Shown: positions 17,157 to 26,478, numbered from the stretch's first letter. The stretch: 47,700 nucleotides of DNA from Lachnospiraceae bacterium (GCA_017436865.1 JAFSCH010000084.1:1-47700); one strand, 5' to 3'. A program made the numbers and translations. Notes: generated by a model from the sequence alone, not told the origin.

Positions 17157-17750
17157 TTACATAGGATTTGTTTTTTCTAAAGCTTCTTCAACCTTCATTG
17201 TACGAGCTTCTGCTACTTTTACAGCTTCTTCATACACAAGATTAGCCGTGTCTGTTGCTGCCATAACAAAGAAAATATCATCTCCAAATCGGCCTGCAAT
17301 CTGCTTCTCTGCCGTAACACAAAGCCATTTTGCCGGATTCACCTTGTCCATAAGAGTCTGTCTAATCTGCTCTGTATCTGCTCCCTCTTTCGTACGGATG
17401 TACACCACGGAATATGCAACAGAGCTCATCATAGGCTCTGAAATCGTAATTCCTTCTATCTGGCTTAAATCTGTCAGCCCCGTATGGTAACTGACAGTAT
17501 CAATATCCTGTAAATCAAGTTCCATTGTCGCAAGGCTCATCGGAACCATATCTGTAGGAATCGTAGTATACATCTCATCAATAAATGCAGCAACCTCTTC
17601 TGCACTTCCAAGATGAACCATTCCCTGTTCTTCCTGCACCTGAGTCTGCACCTCATCCGAAGTTCTGTCTGTATCTGTATTTCCTCCACATGCTGTTACA
17701 ACACCTGTAAGCATCACTGTCAATAATACGAATGCAACTTTCTTTTTCAT
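17157..17750 (-). CDS. DUF4358 lipoprotein (cassette 1)
   Basis: Predicted lipoprotein: MKKKVAFVLLTVMLTGVVTA is followed directly by Cys-Gly-Gly, a lipobox-type processing site, then an acidic/Thr-rich linker and a compact domain of about 150 residues (SAEEVAAFIDEMYTTIPTDM to the end). The start at 17750 follows GGGAAGG by 7 nt. It is first in a minus-strand operon with the MBOAT and DHHW genes, 14 bp apart. The function of DUF4358 is unknown. Its recurrent pairing with MBOAT/DHHW genes (also at 19889 here) suggests a periplasm-side partner of the acylation complex. Confidence 0.8.
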   Translation of the reverse strand: MKKKVAFVLLTVMLTGVVTACGGNTDTDRTSDEVQTQVQEEQGMVHLGSAEEVAAFIDEMYTTIPTDMVPMSLATMELDLQDIDTVSYHTGLTDLSQIEGITISEPMMSSVAYSVVYIRTKEGADTEQIRQTLMDKVNPAKWLCVTAEKQIAGRFGDDIFFVMAATDTANLVYEEAVKVAEARTMKVEEALEKTNPM

Positions 17751-18033
17751 AACAATACCTTCCCTTTCCATTACCTGCAAACTTTACAGGTGCTCTAACA
17801 CCTTACGCAGGATTAATATTCATACTGTTTTCCTCCACAGTATTTACTTTTTGGTCAGTTTTTATTCTTATTTATTTTTTGTAAATATTCTTTTCTTTGC
17901 GATTACTTTCTGACTATTCTTATAATTCCACTTTAACATATTCAACTTACAAACGCAATGTACTGTTACACATCTAGCAAAACATCCACTTTACATGCAT
18001 AATCCTGCATTGATTGGCAACACTATAAACTGT

Positions 18034-18119
18034 AAAAAAGTGATTGCCCAGCGGCAATCACTCAAAGAATTTACTTCGTAAATTCTTTATAAACACCACT
18101 AGGTTACGGCAATTTCCTA
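18034..18119. repeat. 88-bp dispersed repeat, copy 3 (86 bp)
   Basis: Same two hairpins as at 993 and 1086, identical in both stems, with a diverged tail (ATAAACACCACTAGG instead of ATTAACTACCACTACG). It lies in the 386-bp gap between two divergent operons. In that gap I see no gene, and the stretch 17781-18033 otherwise holds only A/T-rich promoter-like sequence. On the minus strand it again ends with a terminator-like T6. Confidence 0.85.
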
Positions 18120-18166
18120 GATATTAAAAAAGTGGCGCAGAAATTCTGCCCAGAAAGAGGTATAAA

Positions 18167-18352
18167 ATGGCACAGTTATCTGAAAAAGAATTATCCTCTC
18201 TTCATGACATGTTATCAGAAGAGGATCTACTCGTAAAAAAATTCAAAATGCTTGCAGAACAGGCAACCGACCCAGAAGTCAAAAACAAACTCACAGAAAT
18301 TTCCAACAAACACCAGGGACATTTCAACACTTTATATTCTCAGTTAAAATAA
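18167..18352 (+). CDS. Small spore-coat-associated-like helical protein
   Basis: A 61-residue, highly charged, all-helical protein (SEKELSSLHDMLSEEDLLVK, then PEVKNKLTEISNKHQGHFN). AGAAAGAGG lies 6 nt before the ATG. It lies 15 bp upstream of a CotF-family gene and has the ferritin-like half-bundle character of small coat proteins that accompany CotF. I infer a role in spore coat or a related helical bundle complex. It is too short for a firm family call. Confidence 0.65.
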   Translation: MAQLSEKELSSLHDMLSEEDLLVKKFKMLAEQATDPEVKNKLTEISNKHQGHFNTLYSQLK

Positions 18353-18367
18353 CAGGAGGACATTAAC

Positions 18368-18640
18368 ATGACAACAACAAATTTTTCTGAAAAAGAAATT
18401 CTTTCTGATGCCTTAAGTAGCGCAAAGGCAGCTACAAATCACTACAACACTTTCTCAAACGAATGCGTTCATGAAAATGTTCGTCATGCAATGCTTCGCT
18501 GCCTGGAACAGGAACATGACATTCAGCAGGATTTATTCGAAATGATGCATGCAAAAGGCTATTATCCAACTCCTGCTGCTGATGAAAAAAAAATCCAAAA
18601 TACCATTCAGACCTTCTCACAGTGCGTGAAGAACATCTAA
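18368..18640 (+). CDS. CotF-family spore coat protein
   Basis: A 90-residue helical protein beginning FSEKEILSDALSSAKAATNH and containing the CotF-type segment HENVRHAMLRCLEQEHDIQQ, then MMHAKGYYPTPAA. The Coat_F family uses this HxxxR..L..EHDIQ..LF..M...GYYP pattern. AGGAGG precedes the ATG by 8 nt. It is an operon with the preceding 61-residue gene. Expected to be a forespore/coat protein in sporulating Lachnospiraceae. Confidence 0.8.
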   Translation: MTTTNFSEKEILSDALSSAKAATNHYNTFSNECVHENVRHAMLRCLEQEHDIQQDLFEMMHAKGYYPTPAADEKKIQNTIQTFSQCVKNI

Positions 18641-18650
18641 TAGAGCCAAG

Positions 18651-18677
18651 AATGTGCCACCTTTCAGGTGGTGCATT
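18651..18677. terminator. Hairpin after the CotF-type gene
   Basis: AATGTGCCACCT and AGGTGGTGCATT pair with two mismatches around a TTC loop, 10 bp past the stop codon. No real T-run follows, so termination efficiency is uncertain. Confidence 0.45.
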
Positions 18678-18746
18678 ACATAGACACTTGCATTTCTATC
18701 TACAAAAACCTCTAAAAATTTCCTCTTATTCTACTATATTATTGCC

Positions 18747-18775
18747 TTGCTTACTCCTTTGAATAATGATAAAAT
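18747..18775 (+). promoter_or_regulatory. Predicted promoter of the SGNH-DUF4358-MBOAT-DHHW operon
   Basis: TTGCTT, 17 bp, TAAAAT, located 49 bp upstream of the first start codon of the plus-strand O-acylation operon. Consensus match only. Confidence 0.4.
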
Positions 18776-18823
18776 GTAAACAGATTATGCACCACAAGAT
18801 AAAGCAAAGGGGACATGTTTGTT

Positions 18824-19876
18824 ATGATGAAAAAACAATTAAAATGCAATCTGATAATTGCCGGCATGACGTTAACACTTGTGGTCTCAAGTCCTGCAAC
18901 AGCCAATGTTTATGCTTCTGAGAATACAGCTTTGGACCAGTCTGCCGACACAACAAATACAGTAGAAATAACACAGGAAACTTCTACGGAATTAGCAACC
19001 GAAGAAAACGCCTCCTTAACGGATGTTATGGAAATCAGCGAAGCAGAAATCGATACTTATTTTTCTGATTCTGTCTTTGTTGGTGATTCGATTATGCTAG
19101 GTTTTCGTAATTATTGCATGAAGCAGAAGGATTCCTTTTTAAATGATATTCAATTTCTTGCTGCCGGAAGCTTTTCTGTTAGCAATTCCTTATGGGATGT
19201 AACCGAGAAAAGTGTTCATCCTGTTTATCAGGGAAAGAAACGTCATATATGGGAATCCATCTCTATGATGGATACAAAAAGGGTATTTTTATTCTTTGGT
19301 ATGAATGACTTGAATGTTTCCGGTTTAGAAGGAACTTGTGAAAAGTACCAGAAGTTAATTAGCAATATTAAAGAAAAAAGTCCAGATGTTGAAATACATA
19401 TTATCAGCATGACCTATACTTTAAAGGGCGCAGGCAAGGGTAAGCTCAAGAATGACACGATACGAGATTTTAATATTCTTTTGCAAGATATGGCAAAAGA
19501 AAACGGATGGGGTTTCATGGACATAGCAACTCCGCTTGCTGATGAAAACGGCGATCTTGCTGTGGAATATTGTAGTGATGGGTACGTTCATCAATCACGA
19601 GCTGCTTATGGTGTCTGGTCAACGGTAATTCGCGACTATGCAAGAGCTCAACTTGATGGAACCACAGAATTTCCACTTGGCATTCCTGAAACAGAGGAGA
19701 ATTCCACCGAAGAATCTGCCACAGTAGAAACGTCTTCCGAATCCATCTTATCGGCAGTGATTACCGAAACACCCTCCCCGAAGTCTGATTCACTTGCAAC
19801 AACAGATATAAATAAATGCAACTTTGAGTTCAGACATACCGCAGGTTTTTCTGCCTTTGCTACAACTACAGAATAA
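18824..19876 (+). CDS. Secreted SGNH/GDSL-type esterase (cassette 2)
   Basis: A signal peptide (KKQLKCNLIIAGMTLTLVVS, cleavage near ATANVYA) is followed by a Thr/Glu-rich linker and an SGNH hydrolase domain: FVGDSIMLG (block I, nucleophile Ser), LAAGSFS (block II Gly), FFGMNDL (block III Asn) and SDGYVHQSR (block V Asp and His). A Ser/Thr/Glu-rich tail of about 70 residues ends the protein. The start is ambiguous between 18815, 18824 and 18827; AAAGGGG favours the later two. It is the first gene of a plus-strand operon with DUF4358, MBOAT and DHHW genes. Inferred role: extracytoplasmic O-acyl esterase or second acyltransferase acting on the same glycan. Confidence 0.85.
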   Translation: MMKKQLKCNLIIAGMTLTLVVSSPATANVYASENTALDQSADTTNTVEITQETSTELATEENASLTDVMEISEAEIDTYFSDSVFVGDSIMLGFRNYCMKQKDSFLNDIQFLAAGSFSVSNSLWDVTEKSVHPVYQGKKRHIWESISMMDTKRVFLFFGMNDLNVSGLEGTCEKYQKLISNIKEKSPDVEIHIISMTYTLKGAGKGKLKNDTIRDFNILLQDMAKENGWGFMDIATPLADENGDLAVEYCSDGYVHQSRAAYGVWSTVIRDYARAQLDGTTEFPLGIPETEENSTEESATVETSSESILSAVITETPSPKSDSLATTDINKCNFEFRHTAGFSAFATTTE

Positions 19877-19888
19877 GGAGATTTTACC

Positions 19889-20392
19889 GTGAAAAGGATA
19901 AGTATAAAAAGATACATATTGATTATAGCCAGCGCAATGCTTTTAGGTGGTTGTGCAGATTCCACACCTACCAGTACCGATTCTGTTGCCACTTCACAAG
20001 CAGAATCAAAAGCAATTACTGAAATTTATGAGGAGATAACTCAAAAGGTAACTCTCTATTCTCCTTTTTGTTGGGATGATGAATTCATTTCGAACTACTA
20101 TGGTATTGATGTCAGTAGCTTAGAAGAATATGTTTTCTCTATGTCTGAAGATGCAACCTCTGCCGAAACTATTATTATTATGAAAGCTAAGGATGCTGCA
20201 TCCATTTCTAGTTTAAGCGATTGTTTACAGGTTGTCGTTGACGAAAAAAAGAACGAAATGGAGAACTATCTTCCTGAACAATTTGAAATTGTAGAGAAAA
20301 GCTCCATACAGACCAAAAATAATTATGTATGGCTTGTTATTTCTGAGAATGCAGACACCATTACCAAAATTATTGAAGACAGTATTTCATAA
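19889..20392 (+). CDS. DUF4358 lipoprotein (cassette 2)
   Basis: Predicted lipoprotein of 167 residues: Arg/Lys-rich start, hydrophobic stretch, and lipobox LLGGC near residue 22. A Ser/Thr linker and a DUF4358-like domain follow (EIYEEITQKVTLYSPFCWDD, then ISNYYGIDVSSLEEYVFSMS). Translation starts at GTG 19889, 8 nt after AAGGAG. It lies 12 bp after the SGNH gene and 14 bp before the MBOAT gene, so the operon is tight. It is strongly diverged from the DUF4358 protein of cassette 1, and shorter. Confidence 0.78.
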   Translation: MKRISIKRYILIIASAMLLGGCADSTPTSTDSVATSQAESKAITEIYEEITQKVTLYSPFCWDDEFISNYYGIDVSSLEEYVFSMSEDATSAETIIIMKAKDAASISSLSDCLQVVVDEKKNEMENYLPEQFEIVEKSSIQTKNNYVWLVISENADTITKIIEDSIS

Positions 20393-20406
20393 GCCGGAGG
20401 CTAATC

Positions 20407-21822
20407 ATGGTTTTTAGCAGTATTCCATTTTTGTTTTTCTTTTTACCATTATGTTTGATTTTGTATTATGCAGTCCCATTTTCTATAAAAAATGGGATTT
20501 TGCTCGTTTTTAGTCTTATTTTCTATGCATGGGGCGAGCCTGTATATATTCTTCTCATGCTCTTTGCAACCTTGGTAGACTATGCGAATGGTTTATTGAT
20601 GGAGCGCTTTGGAACTACAAAGATTAAACGTACTTTTTTCCTTTGTTGCTCTATTATAGTCAATCTTTCTGTTTTAGCATTTTTCAAATATGCAGATTTT
20701 CTAATTATAAATATCAATGGCCTTTTCAGAACAGACATTTCACCACTGGGCCTTGGTCTTCCGGTAGGTATCAGTTTTTTCACCTTCCAGACCATGAGTT
20801 ATATTATTGACTTGTATCGCGGTGAAGTAGAAACAGAGCATAATTACTTTACCTACCTTACTTACGTGTCCATGTTTCCACAGTTAGTAGCCGGACCGAT
20901 TGTTCGTTTTTCCGACATCAATGCCGAACTTCATAAGCGTACACTTTATCGCACTGAAATAGAGACTGGTCTTCTTCGCTTTATGCAAGGCTTATTCAAG
21001 AAGGTATTGATTGCGAATCAGGTAGGTGCCCTTTGGGAAGAACTTCGCATGATCGATGCGTCACAAATCTCCGTTACGACAGCATGGATTGGTGCTGCAT
21101 GCTTCACGTTACAGCTCTATTTTGACTTTAGTGCCTACAGTGACATGGCAATCGGTATGGGGTGGATGTTAGGCTTCCACTTTAATGAAAACTTTAACTA
21201 CCCGCTCTCCTCTATTTCCGTGACCGATTTTTGGAGACGTTGGCACATTTCACTTTCAACATGGTTTCGTGACTATGTATATATTCCACTTGGTGGCAAT
21301 CGTAAAGGGGTTTTAAAGCAACTTAGAAACATGGCTATTGTGTGGTTTTTAACTGGTCTTTGGCATGGGGCTGCATGGAACTTTGTCTTATGGGGTGTCT
21401 ACTATGGTATCCTGCTTGCTCTTGAAAAATTTGTATGGGGTAAAGGACTTGCAAAGCTCCCAAAGTTTATACAACATTTATACGCAATCCTTATTGTGGT
21501 ATTTGGGTTTGTTATCTTTACCTTTGATGATATGGGAGCATTAGGGACCTACTTAAGCTCTATGTTTGGTATTGCAGGAAATCCATTCTTTGGTACAGAA
21601 ATATTCTGGTACTTAGGAAATTATGGCGTTGTACTATTCGTTGCCTGTATTCTCGCCTTTCCGGTTTATCCATGGTTTAAAGAAAAAGTAACCACCCTTG
21701 TAAAAGCAGCTTCTACAACTTTTTCCGTTCTTTCTATGATTGGCTATGTAGCACTGTTTTTACTAGCAACTGCATATTTGGTTAACGATACTTACAATCC
21801 TTTCCTTTATTTCCGCTTCTAA
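20407..21822 (+). CDS. MBOAT-family O-acyltransferase (AlgI/DltB-like, cassette 2)
   Basis: Polytopic membrane acyltransferase of 471 residues, paralogous to the gene at 15703-17142. Motifs: FYAWGEPVYILLML near residue 39, LPVGISFFTFQTMSYIIDLY near 118, VAGPIVRFSDIN near 161, FWRRWHISLSTWFRDYVYIP near 275-294, and the active-site His in LTGLWHGAAWNFVLWG (about residue 320). CCGGAGG is 7 nt before the ATG. Both paralogues end in the same A-Y-L-(I/V)-(N/D)-x-(S/T)-(F/Y)-N-P-F-L-Y-F-R-F tail. Inferred function: export of acyl groups for surface polysaccharide modification, with the downstream DHHW protein as partner. Confidence 0.92.
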   Translation: MVFSSIPFLFFFLPLCLILYYAVPFSIKNGILLVFSLIFYAWGEPVYILLMLFATLVDYANGLLMERFGTTKIKRTFFLCCSIIVNLSVLAFFKYADFLIININGLFRTDISPLGLGLPVGISFFTFQTMSYIIDLYRGEVETEHNYFTYLTYVSMFPQLVAGPIVRFSDINAELHKRTLYRTEIETGLLRFMQGLFKKVLIANQVGALWEELRMIDASQISVTTAWIGAACFTLQLYFDFSAYSDMAIGMGWMLGFHFNENFNYPLSSISVTDFWRRWHISLSTWFRDYVYIPLGGNRKGVLKQLRNMAIVWFLTGLWHGAAWNFVLWGVYYGILLALEKFVWGKGLAKLPKFIQHLYAILIVVFGFVIFTFDDMGALGTYLSSMFGIAGNPFFGTEIFWYLGNYGVVLFVACILAFPVYPWFKEKVTTLVKAASTTFSVLSMIGYVALFLLATAYLVNDTYNPFLYFRF

Positions 21823-21898
21823 TGAAGTAAATATATGGAATCGGATCGCACATATGTTATAACACATATAAAAAAATTGAGAAGGACTTGGTATTCAT

Positions 21899-23032
21899 AT
21901 GATTCAGAATAAGAAACTTCGTACTTTGACGTCATCTTTACTTGCCGGTGGTGTTTTGGTACTTTCCATTACCTTTCTGCTCTCTCCAAAGCAGAATTTC
22001 TCTGAAAACGAGAACCGTTATCTTGCCAAATTCCCTTCCCTTTCATGGGAAAATATAAAAACTGGCGAATACATGGACGATGTCAGCACATGGCTTTCCG
22101 ACCATTTTCCATTGCGAAACTTCTTTATGGGTCTAAAAACAGATATAGAAATTTGTCTTGGAAAAAAAGAGATTAATCATGTTTATATTGCAAGGGATGA
22201 ATATCTTATTGAAGTATATGATACACCGGTTAACACAGAACGTATTGCTGATACTTTTCATAAGTTCTATAAAAAAATAGATTCTTCCAAAATTGACACG
22301 AGCTTAATGTTAATACCAACAGCTTACTCTATCTTAGCTGACAAATTACCTTCCAATGCTCCTGTCATCAACCAGATGGACACCGTAAAAACCATCTACG
22401 AAAAATCCGGTATTCCAGCAATTGATTGTAGTAACTATTTAACAAAGGCTTCTGAATCAGGGCAAATTTACTACTATACAGACCACCATTGGACTACATA
22501 CGGTGCTTATCAAGGATATCTTGCCTTCTGTGATGCAAAAGGGCTTATTCCTGTTTCCTTAGAAGATATGACCATCGAAACAGTTACTGATGAGTTTTAT
22601 GGGACGATATATTCCAAGGTGAATGATTACAATCATAAAGCAGATTCTATTACGCTTTACACTAATCCTGCGGATGTACTGACTGTAGATTATACAGATA
22701 CCAAAGAAATCACAAACAGCCTTTATAACCTTGATTATGTTTCACAAAAGGACAAATACTCTTTGTTTTTAAATAATTTGCATACTTTAATTGAGATTAC
22801 AAATGAAACCGCAGAATCTGACCGTGAACTTGTCTTAATCAAAGACAGCTATGCAAATTCTATGGTTCCATTTCTTGCTCATCATTATAAGAAGATTTAT
22901 GTCTTTGATACTAGATATTATAAGCAGGGACCATCTTCCTTTATCAAAAATCACCCAAGTGTAACCGATATATTGTTACTCTACAATATGAATACAATAG
23001 ATACGGACTCAGGAGTACGCGGTATTTATTAG
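21899..23032 (+). CDS. DHHW/AlgX-like O-acyltransfer protein (cassette 2)
   Basis: A signal-anchored extracytoplasmic protein of 377 residues. The N-terminal hydrophobic helix SLLAGGVLVLSITFLL is followed by FSENENRYLAKFPSLS, the typical opening of DHHW proteins. The canonical motif YYTDHHWTTYG is intact (about residues 193-203), followed by VLIKDSYANSMVPF with the candidate catalytic Ser near residue 317. It is the last gene of the plus-strand operon, 76 bp after the MBOAT gene. The paralogue at 14566-15669 has DTHW instead. A convergent terminator follows. Confidence 0.88.
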   Translation: MIQNKKLRTLTSSLLAGGVLVLSITFLLSPKQNFSENENRYLAKFPSLSWENIKTGEYMDDVSTWLSDHFPLRNFFMGLKTDIEICLGKKEINHVYIARDEYLIEVYDTPVNTERIADTFHKFYKKIDSSKIDTSLMLIPTAYSILADKLPSNAPVINQMDTVKTIYEKSGIPAIDCSNYLTKASESGQIYYYTDHHWTTYGAYQGYLAFCDAKGLIPVSLEDMTIETVTDEFYGTIYSKVNDYNHKADSITLYTNPADVLTVDYTDTKEITNSLYNLDYVSQKDKYSLFLNNLHTLIEITNETAESDRELVLIKDSYANSMVPFLAHHYKKIYVFDTRYYKQGPSSFIKNHPSVTDILLLYNMNTIDTDSGVRGIY

Positions 23033-23036
23033 CAAA

Positions 23037-23062
23037 AATGAGCGGCATATTAGCCGCTCATT
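23037..23062. terminator. Bidirectional terminator between cassette 2 and the histidine kinase
   Basis: A perfect 10-bp stem AATGAGCGGC / GCCGCTCATT with a 6-nt loop, flanked by AAAA on one side and TTCT on the other, sits between convergent stop codons. Confidence 0.75.
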
Positions 23063-23063
23063 T

Positions 23064-25220
23064 CTATTCCTTTGTTCCTAAAAATCTGATTAACACACGT
23101 TGCAATTCTTCAATGTCAATTGGTTTTGAAAGAAAATCATCAAAACCTTCCCCTATCATCTCATCCTTCACACCACTAACTGCATTGGCAGTAAGCAAAA
23201 CAATGGGAAGTTCCTTAAAAATACCACCCATTTTTCGAATCGCATGCAAAGACTCTACACCATCCATATCCGGCATCATATGATCCATGAAAATGATATC
23301 ATACTGCTTGCCTGCTTGTAATAATGCCACACAATTCTTACCCGATGAAATCGTATCTGCCTCTATTCCAAGGATATTTAAAATTCCTTGTGCAACATCA
23401 CGGTTCAATTCATTATCATCTACAACAAGAACACTTCCACGATTAATAACTACTTCTTCGTTTTCCTTCTTATCGCTTTTATCTTTTCGCTCATCTCCTA
23501 TACCTTGCCATAAGTGAATAATAAACTTTGTTCCTTTTTCATACTCACTTTCAAAGGTAATACTACCATCCATCATCTCTACAAAGCTTTTTACAATAGA
23601 AAGTCCAAGTCCGCTTCCCTCTATCTGATAATTTCGTTTCTTATCAAACTGCTCAAACTTACCAAATACCTTATCAAAATTCTTTTCTTCAATACCAATT
23701 CCTGTATCTTCTACTTCCATGCAAAGCATGACATGCTGTTCCGTTCGCTCTTCCTGGAATACACGTACCGTTATACTTCCTTCCTCCGTATACTTTATGG
23801 CATTATTAATAAGGTTCGTTAATATCTCTTGCATCTTCGCCTTATCCCCAAACAAACAACGTGGAATTTTTTCGTCGATTACCATACGAAGAGTCAATCC
23901 AGCCTTCCCAGCCTGCTCTCCCAACATAGAACGAAGTTCTTCCATCAATGAATCAAACCGATAATTGATATTAATAAGCTCCATCTTTCCAGTTTCTATT
24001 TTTGTAATATCAAGTATTTCATTAATCAGATGAAGCAATGTATGAGATGCCATTTTAATATTTTTCAGGTAACTCTTTATCTGATTCATATCATCATTAC
24101 GCACTGCCAAGTCCGCATATCCTACAATTGCATTCATTGGAGTTCTGATCTCATGCGACATATGGGCGAGGAAATTCGTCTTTGCACGACTCGCCTGCTC
24201 CGACTCTTCCTTTAATCGAATCATCTCATTTGTATATTGATTAATAAAGGTCATGTCAAATATCCATGCTAGATAGCCCTGAATATCATCTCTTCCTGTC
24301 CCCTTAATCTCTGAAAGACGGATCTCATAATACCTTCCATCTTGTTCAAAAACATTTTCATCATTCATAAAAATACATTCAATGGCATTTTGTGGGTCCT
24401 CGCTGTCAATCTCTGGCAATAAATTTTTCGCCATAGGATTACTATAAAGCACTTCCTTTTTCTTACGATCCACTACAACAAGTCCATCCTTTGTATCCTC
24501 TAACACACGCTCTTTAGCAAGCTGAATGGTATCCAACAAGCCATACATTTTCACATCTATCAAAATTAAGACCTCTGCTATAACAATAGCCAATGTCGTC
24601 GGATCAAAGTTCTCAAGAACATTGGAAAATCCAAACATTAGTATCATGATAATCGGTGCTATCGCTGACATAATCAATAATAATAAACGTAAACGGACTT
24701 TTTCCATCTCCTTTGGTGTACGCACAAATTCATACACAACAATACCACCATAAAAAATCAAACAGAATAATATTTCCAATATCCATGCATAGTATAAAAT
24801 TCCTTTACCTAGTAACAGTACAATTCTTCCATTTTCTAAAACTTTATGCGTAATGGAACTATAAAAACAGACTGTATCATGGCTACAAAAAATAGCTCCT
24901 ATAAGAACGATGTTAAAAATCGTAAATACTCTGATTAAATATTGTGAAATCTTAATCTTACTAAATCCTGCCACAAAGAGTAGAATAAAGATCATAATAA
25001 ATGCTTTTCCAATATAACCTATCTTAACCGCTGTAATCGCCATCTCTTCACTATACGCATAAAACTCCAATGCATTGGCAATCGCTGAAAGAAATCCACA
25101 TATATATGCCATCAGCAAGTTCTTTTGGTTATTCGATGCCTTTTCCTGTAGCACACTGACACAACAAAAAAAGCATATTATCATTCCCAGCATATCTATC
25201 ATGCCATAAATTAATTCCAT
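23064..25220 (-). CDS. Hybrid sensor histidine kinase with 7TM-type sensor and receiver domain
   Basis: The start is placed at ATG 25220 (718 residues) behind AGGGAGAGAT; an upstream TTG has no ribosome site. The N-terminus has about seven hydrophobic segments (residues 1-225, resembling the 7TM histidine-kinase sensor). A PAS-like domain (DGLVVVDRKKKEVLYSNPMA) follows, then HisKA with phospho-His in FLAHMSHEIRTPMNAIVGYA (about residue 356). HATPase_c boxes are LINNAIKYT (N), DTGIGI (G1) and GSGLGLSI (G2). A receiver domain closes the protein: VLVVDDNELNRD and phospho-Asp in IIFMDHMMPDMDG. No cognate output regulator is adjacent. It is convergent with the O-acylation operon, so a regulatory link is only suggestive. 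Confidence 0.9.
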   Translation of the reverse strand: MELIYGMIDMLGMIICFFCCVSVLQEKASNNQKNLLMAYICGFLSAIANALEFYAYSEEMAITAVKIGYIGKAFIMIFILLFVAGFSKIKISQYLIRVFTIFNIVLIGAIFCSHDTVCFYSSITHKVLENGRIVLLLGKGILYYAWILEILFCLIFYGGIVVYEFVRTPKEMEKVRLRLLLLIMSAIAPIIMILMFGFSNVLENFDPTTLAIVIAEVLILIDVKMYGLLDTIQLAKERVLEDTKDGLVVVDRKKKEVLYSNPMAKNLLPEIDSEDPQNAIECIFMNDENVFEQDGRYYEIRLSEIKGTGRDDIQGYLAWIFDMTFINQYTNEMIRLKEESEQASRAKTNFLAHMSHEIRTPMNAIVGYADLAVRNDDMNQIKSYLKNIKMASHTLLHLINEILDITKIETGKMELININYRFDSLMEELRSMLGEQAGKAGLTLRMVIDEKIPRCLFGDKAKMQEILTNLINNAIKYTEEGSITVRVFQEERTEQHVMLCMEVEDTGIGIEEKNFDKVFGKFEQFDKKRNYQIEGSGLGLSIVKSFVEMMDGSITFESEYEKGTKFIIHLWQGIGDERKDKSDKKENEEVVINRGSVLVVDDNELNRDVAQGILNILGIEADTISSGKNCVALLQAGKQYDIIFMDHMMPDMDGVESLHAIRKMGGIFKELPIVLLTANAVSGVKDEMIGEGFDDFLSKPIDIEELQRVLIRFLGTKE

Positions 25221-25368
25221 ATCTCTCCCTATCCTCAAAAAAAAATAGTACAAAATGTATTTGTACTATTTTATCATATTTCCATATTTTTTTATATACT
25301 ATTTGTTATATTATCAAAAAAACTTATGTATAGCAACATGGTTTTTAATAATTTTTTATAATTTTTTG

Positions 25369-26478
25369 TCACTTTTTTAATTTATCCCATACATATTCAC
25401 TATCTTCTTTGTTTTCCGCGTGAATACGGATTGCTGCAAGTAAAGCAATATCGCTTACACTTTCTCTTACAAGCCACGCTTTATCTTCATCAATTTCAGA
25501 TAATTCTTTGCGAATTACCTTCTGAACAATCCCATTTAATTTGCGCAAAAAACGAATAACCTCTTGATACTCTCTACGTTTATCTAAAAAGCATACCCCT
25601 CTACTTTCCAGTTCCAAATTAGCTGTAGATACTGCCTGCAAACAAAGTTTGCACTCTCCTGTAATGTCAGATGCTTCCATCAACACATCAGGACGTATTT
25701 TAAGGCATTGTTCAAAATATTTTTTAGCACCTGCTATATCCTTCATGGCAAAAAAATCTGCCATCTTCTCTTTAACCTCTCGTGTTTCCATCTTCTCACC
25801 AATAATAGCAACACGACATTCACACGATTTTAACTCTCTTACTGTTACCCATACATAAAGAAGGAATTCCGAAATAAAGCCAAATACACGCTTATGATAA
25901 TCATCCTCAAATGTTAAGTCTATTCTCTTTTGTAATTCAAAAAAAATATCAAACAGCCATGAGGCATACTCATCAAATAACTGCTTTTTAGCTACCATTA
26001 TATTACCAAAATAAGTCTTATTTTTATGTACCAAATCAATGAAAGCGGCATAATATTCCGGATATTTTTCCTGAATAATTCTTCCTGTCTCATCCAATGT
26101 CTCCACTTTATGATGAGCACCAAAACCATAATGATAGGAATTTGGCAATTCCAACTGCTTTGTTGTAATAATATCATATTCCTGCAAAATCTCTTCGTAT
26201 TGCTTTTCTGAAAAAACATAACCATCTTCATTTGTCAGAAATCTACGATAATGACATACTCCTACATAATCTGCATCATGAAAATTTTTCCATACCCAAT
26301 ATACTCCTGACAATTCTGCATAGTAACAATTCAGATGCGAGATATGGTCTCCTGTATCATCCCCTAAATATCCAAAATCTTGTTTTGCCTGCTTATGTCC
26401 TACATGGAGTGGTATATACATCGGGTTATCCGGCACATCAAACTCCTTATGTGTCATTGCAAATATCTTTACTGCCAT
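25369..26478 (-). CDS. DUF4422 family glycosyltransferase-like protein
   Basis: A 369-residue cytosolic protein. The N-terminal DUF4422 domain (VKIFAMTHKEFDVPDNPMYI, then GDHISHLNCYYAELSGVYWV, VGVCHYRRFL, ELPNSYHYGFGAHH and FSEFLLY-like segments) corresponds to a capsular or exopolysaccharide glycosyltransferase family. The last ~115 residues (after EKMETREVKEKMADFFAMKD) are an extra, helical, TPR-like extension not needed for the catalytic domain. AAGGGG precedes the ATG. It stands alone between the hybrid kinase and the EAL gene. It probably adds a sugar to a surface glycan; donor and acceptor are unknown. Confidence 0.8.
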   Translation of the reverse strand: MAVKIFAMTHKEFDVPDNPMYIPLHVGHKQAKQDFGYLGDDTGDHISHLNCYYAELSGVYWVWKNFHDADYVGVCHYRRFLTNEDGYVFSEKQYEEILQEYDIITTKQLELPNSYHYGFGAHHKVETLDETGRIIQEKYPEYYAAFIDLVHKNKTYFGNIMVAKKQLFDEYASWLFDIFFELQKRIDLTFEDDYHKRVFGFISEFLLYVWVTVRELKSCECRVAIIGEKMETREVKEKMADFFAMKDIAGAKKYFEQCLKIRPDVLMEASDITGECKLCLQAVSTANLELESRGVCFLDKRREYQEVIRFLRKLNGIVQKVIRKELSEIDEDKAWLVRESVSDIALLAAIRIHAENKEDSEYVWDKLKK

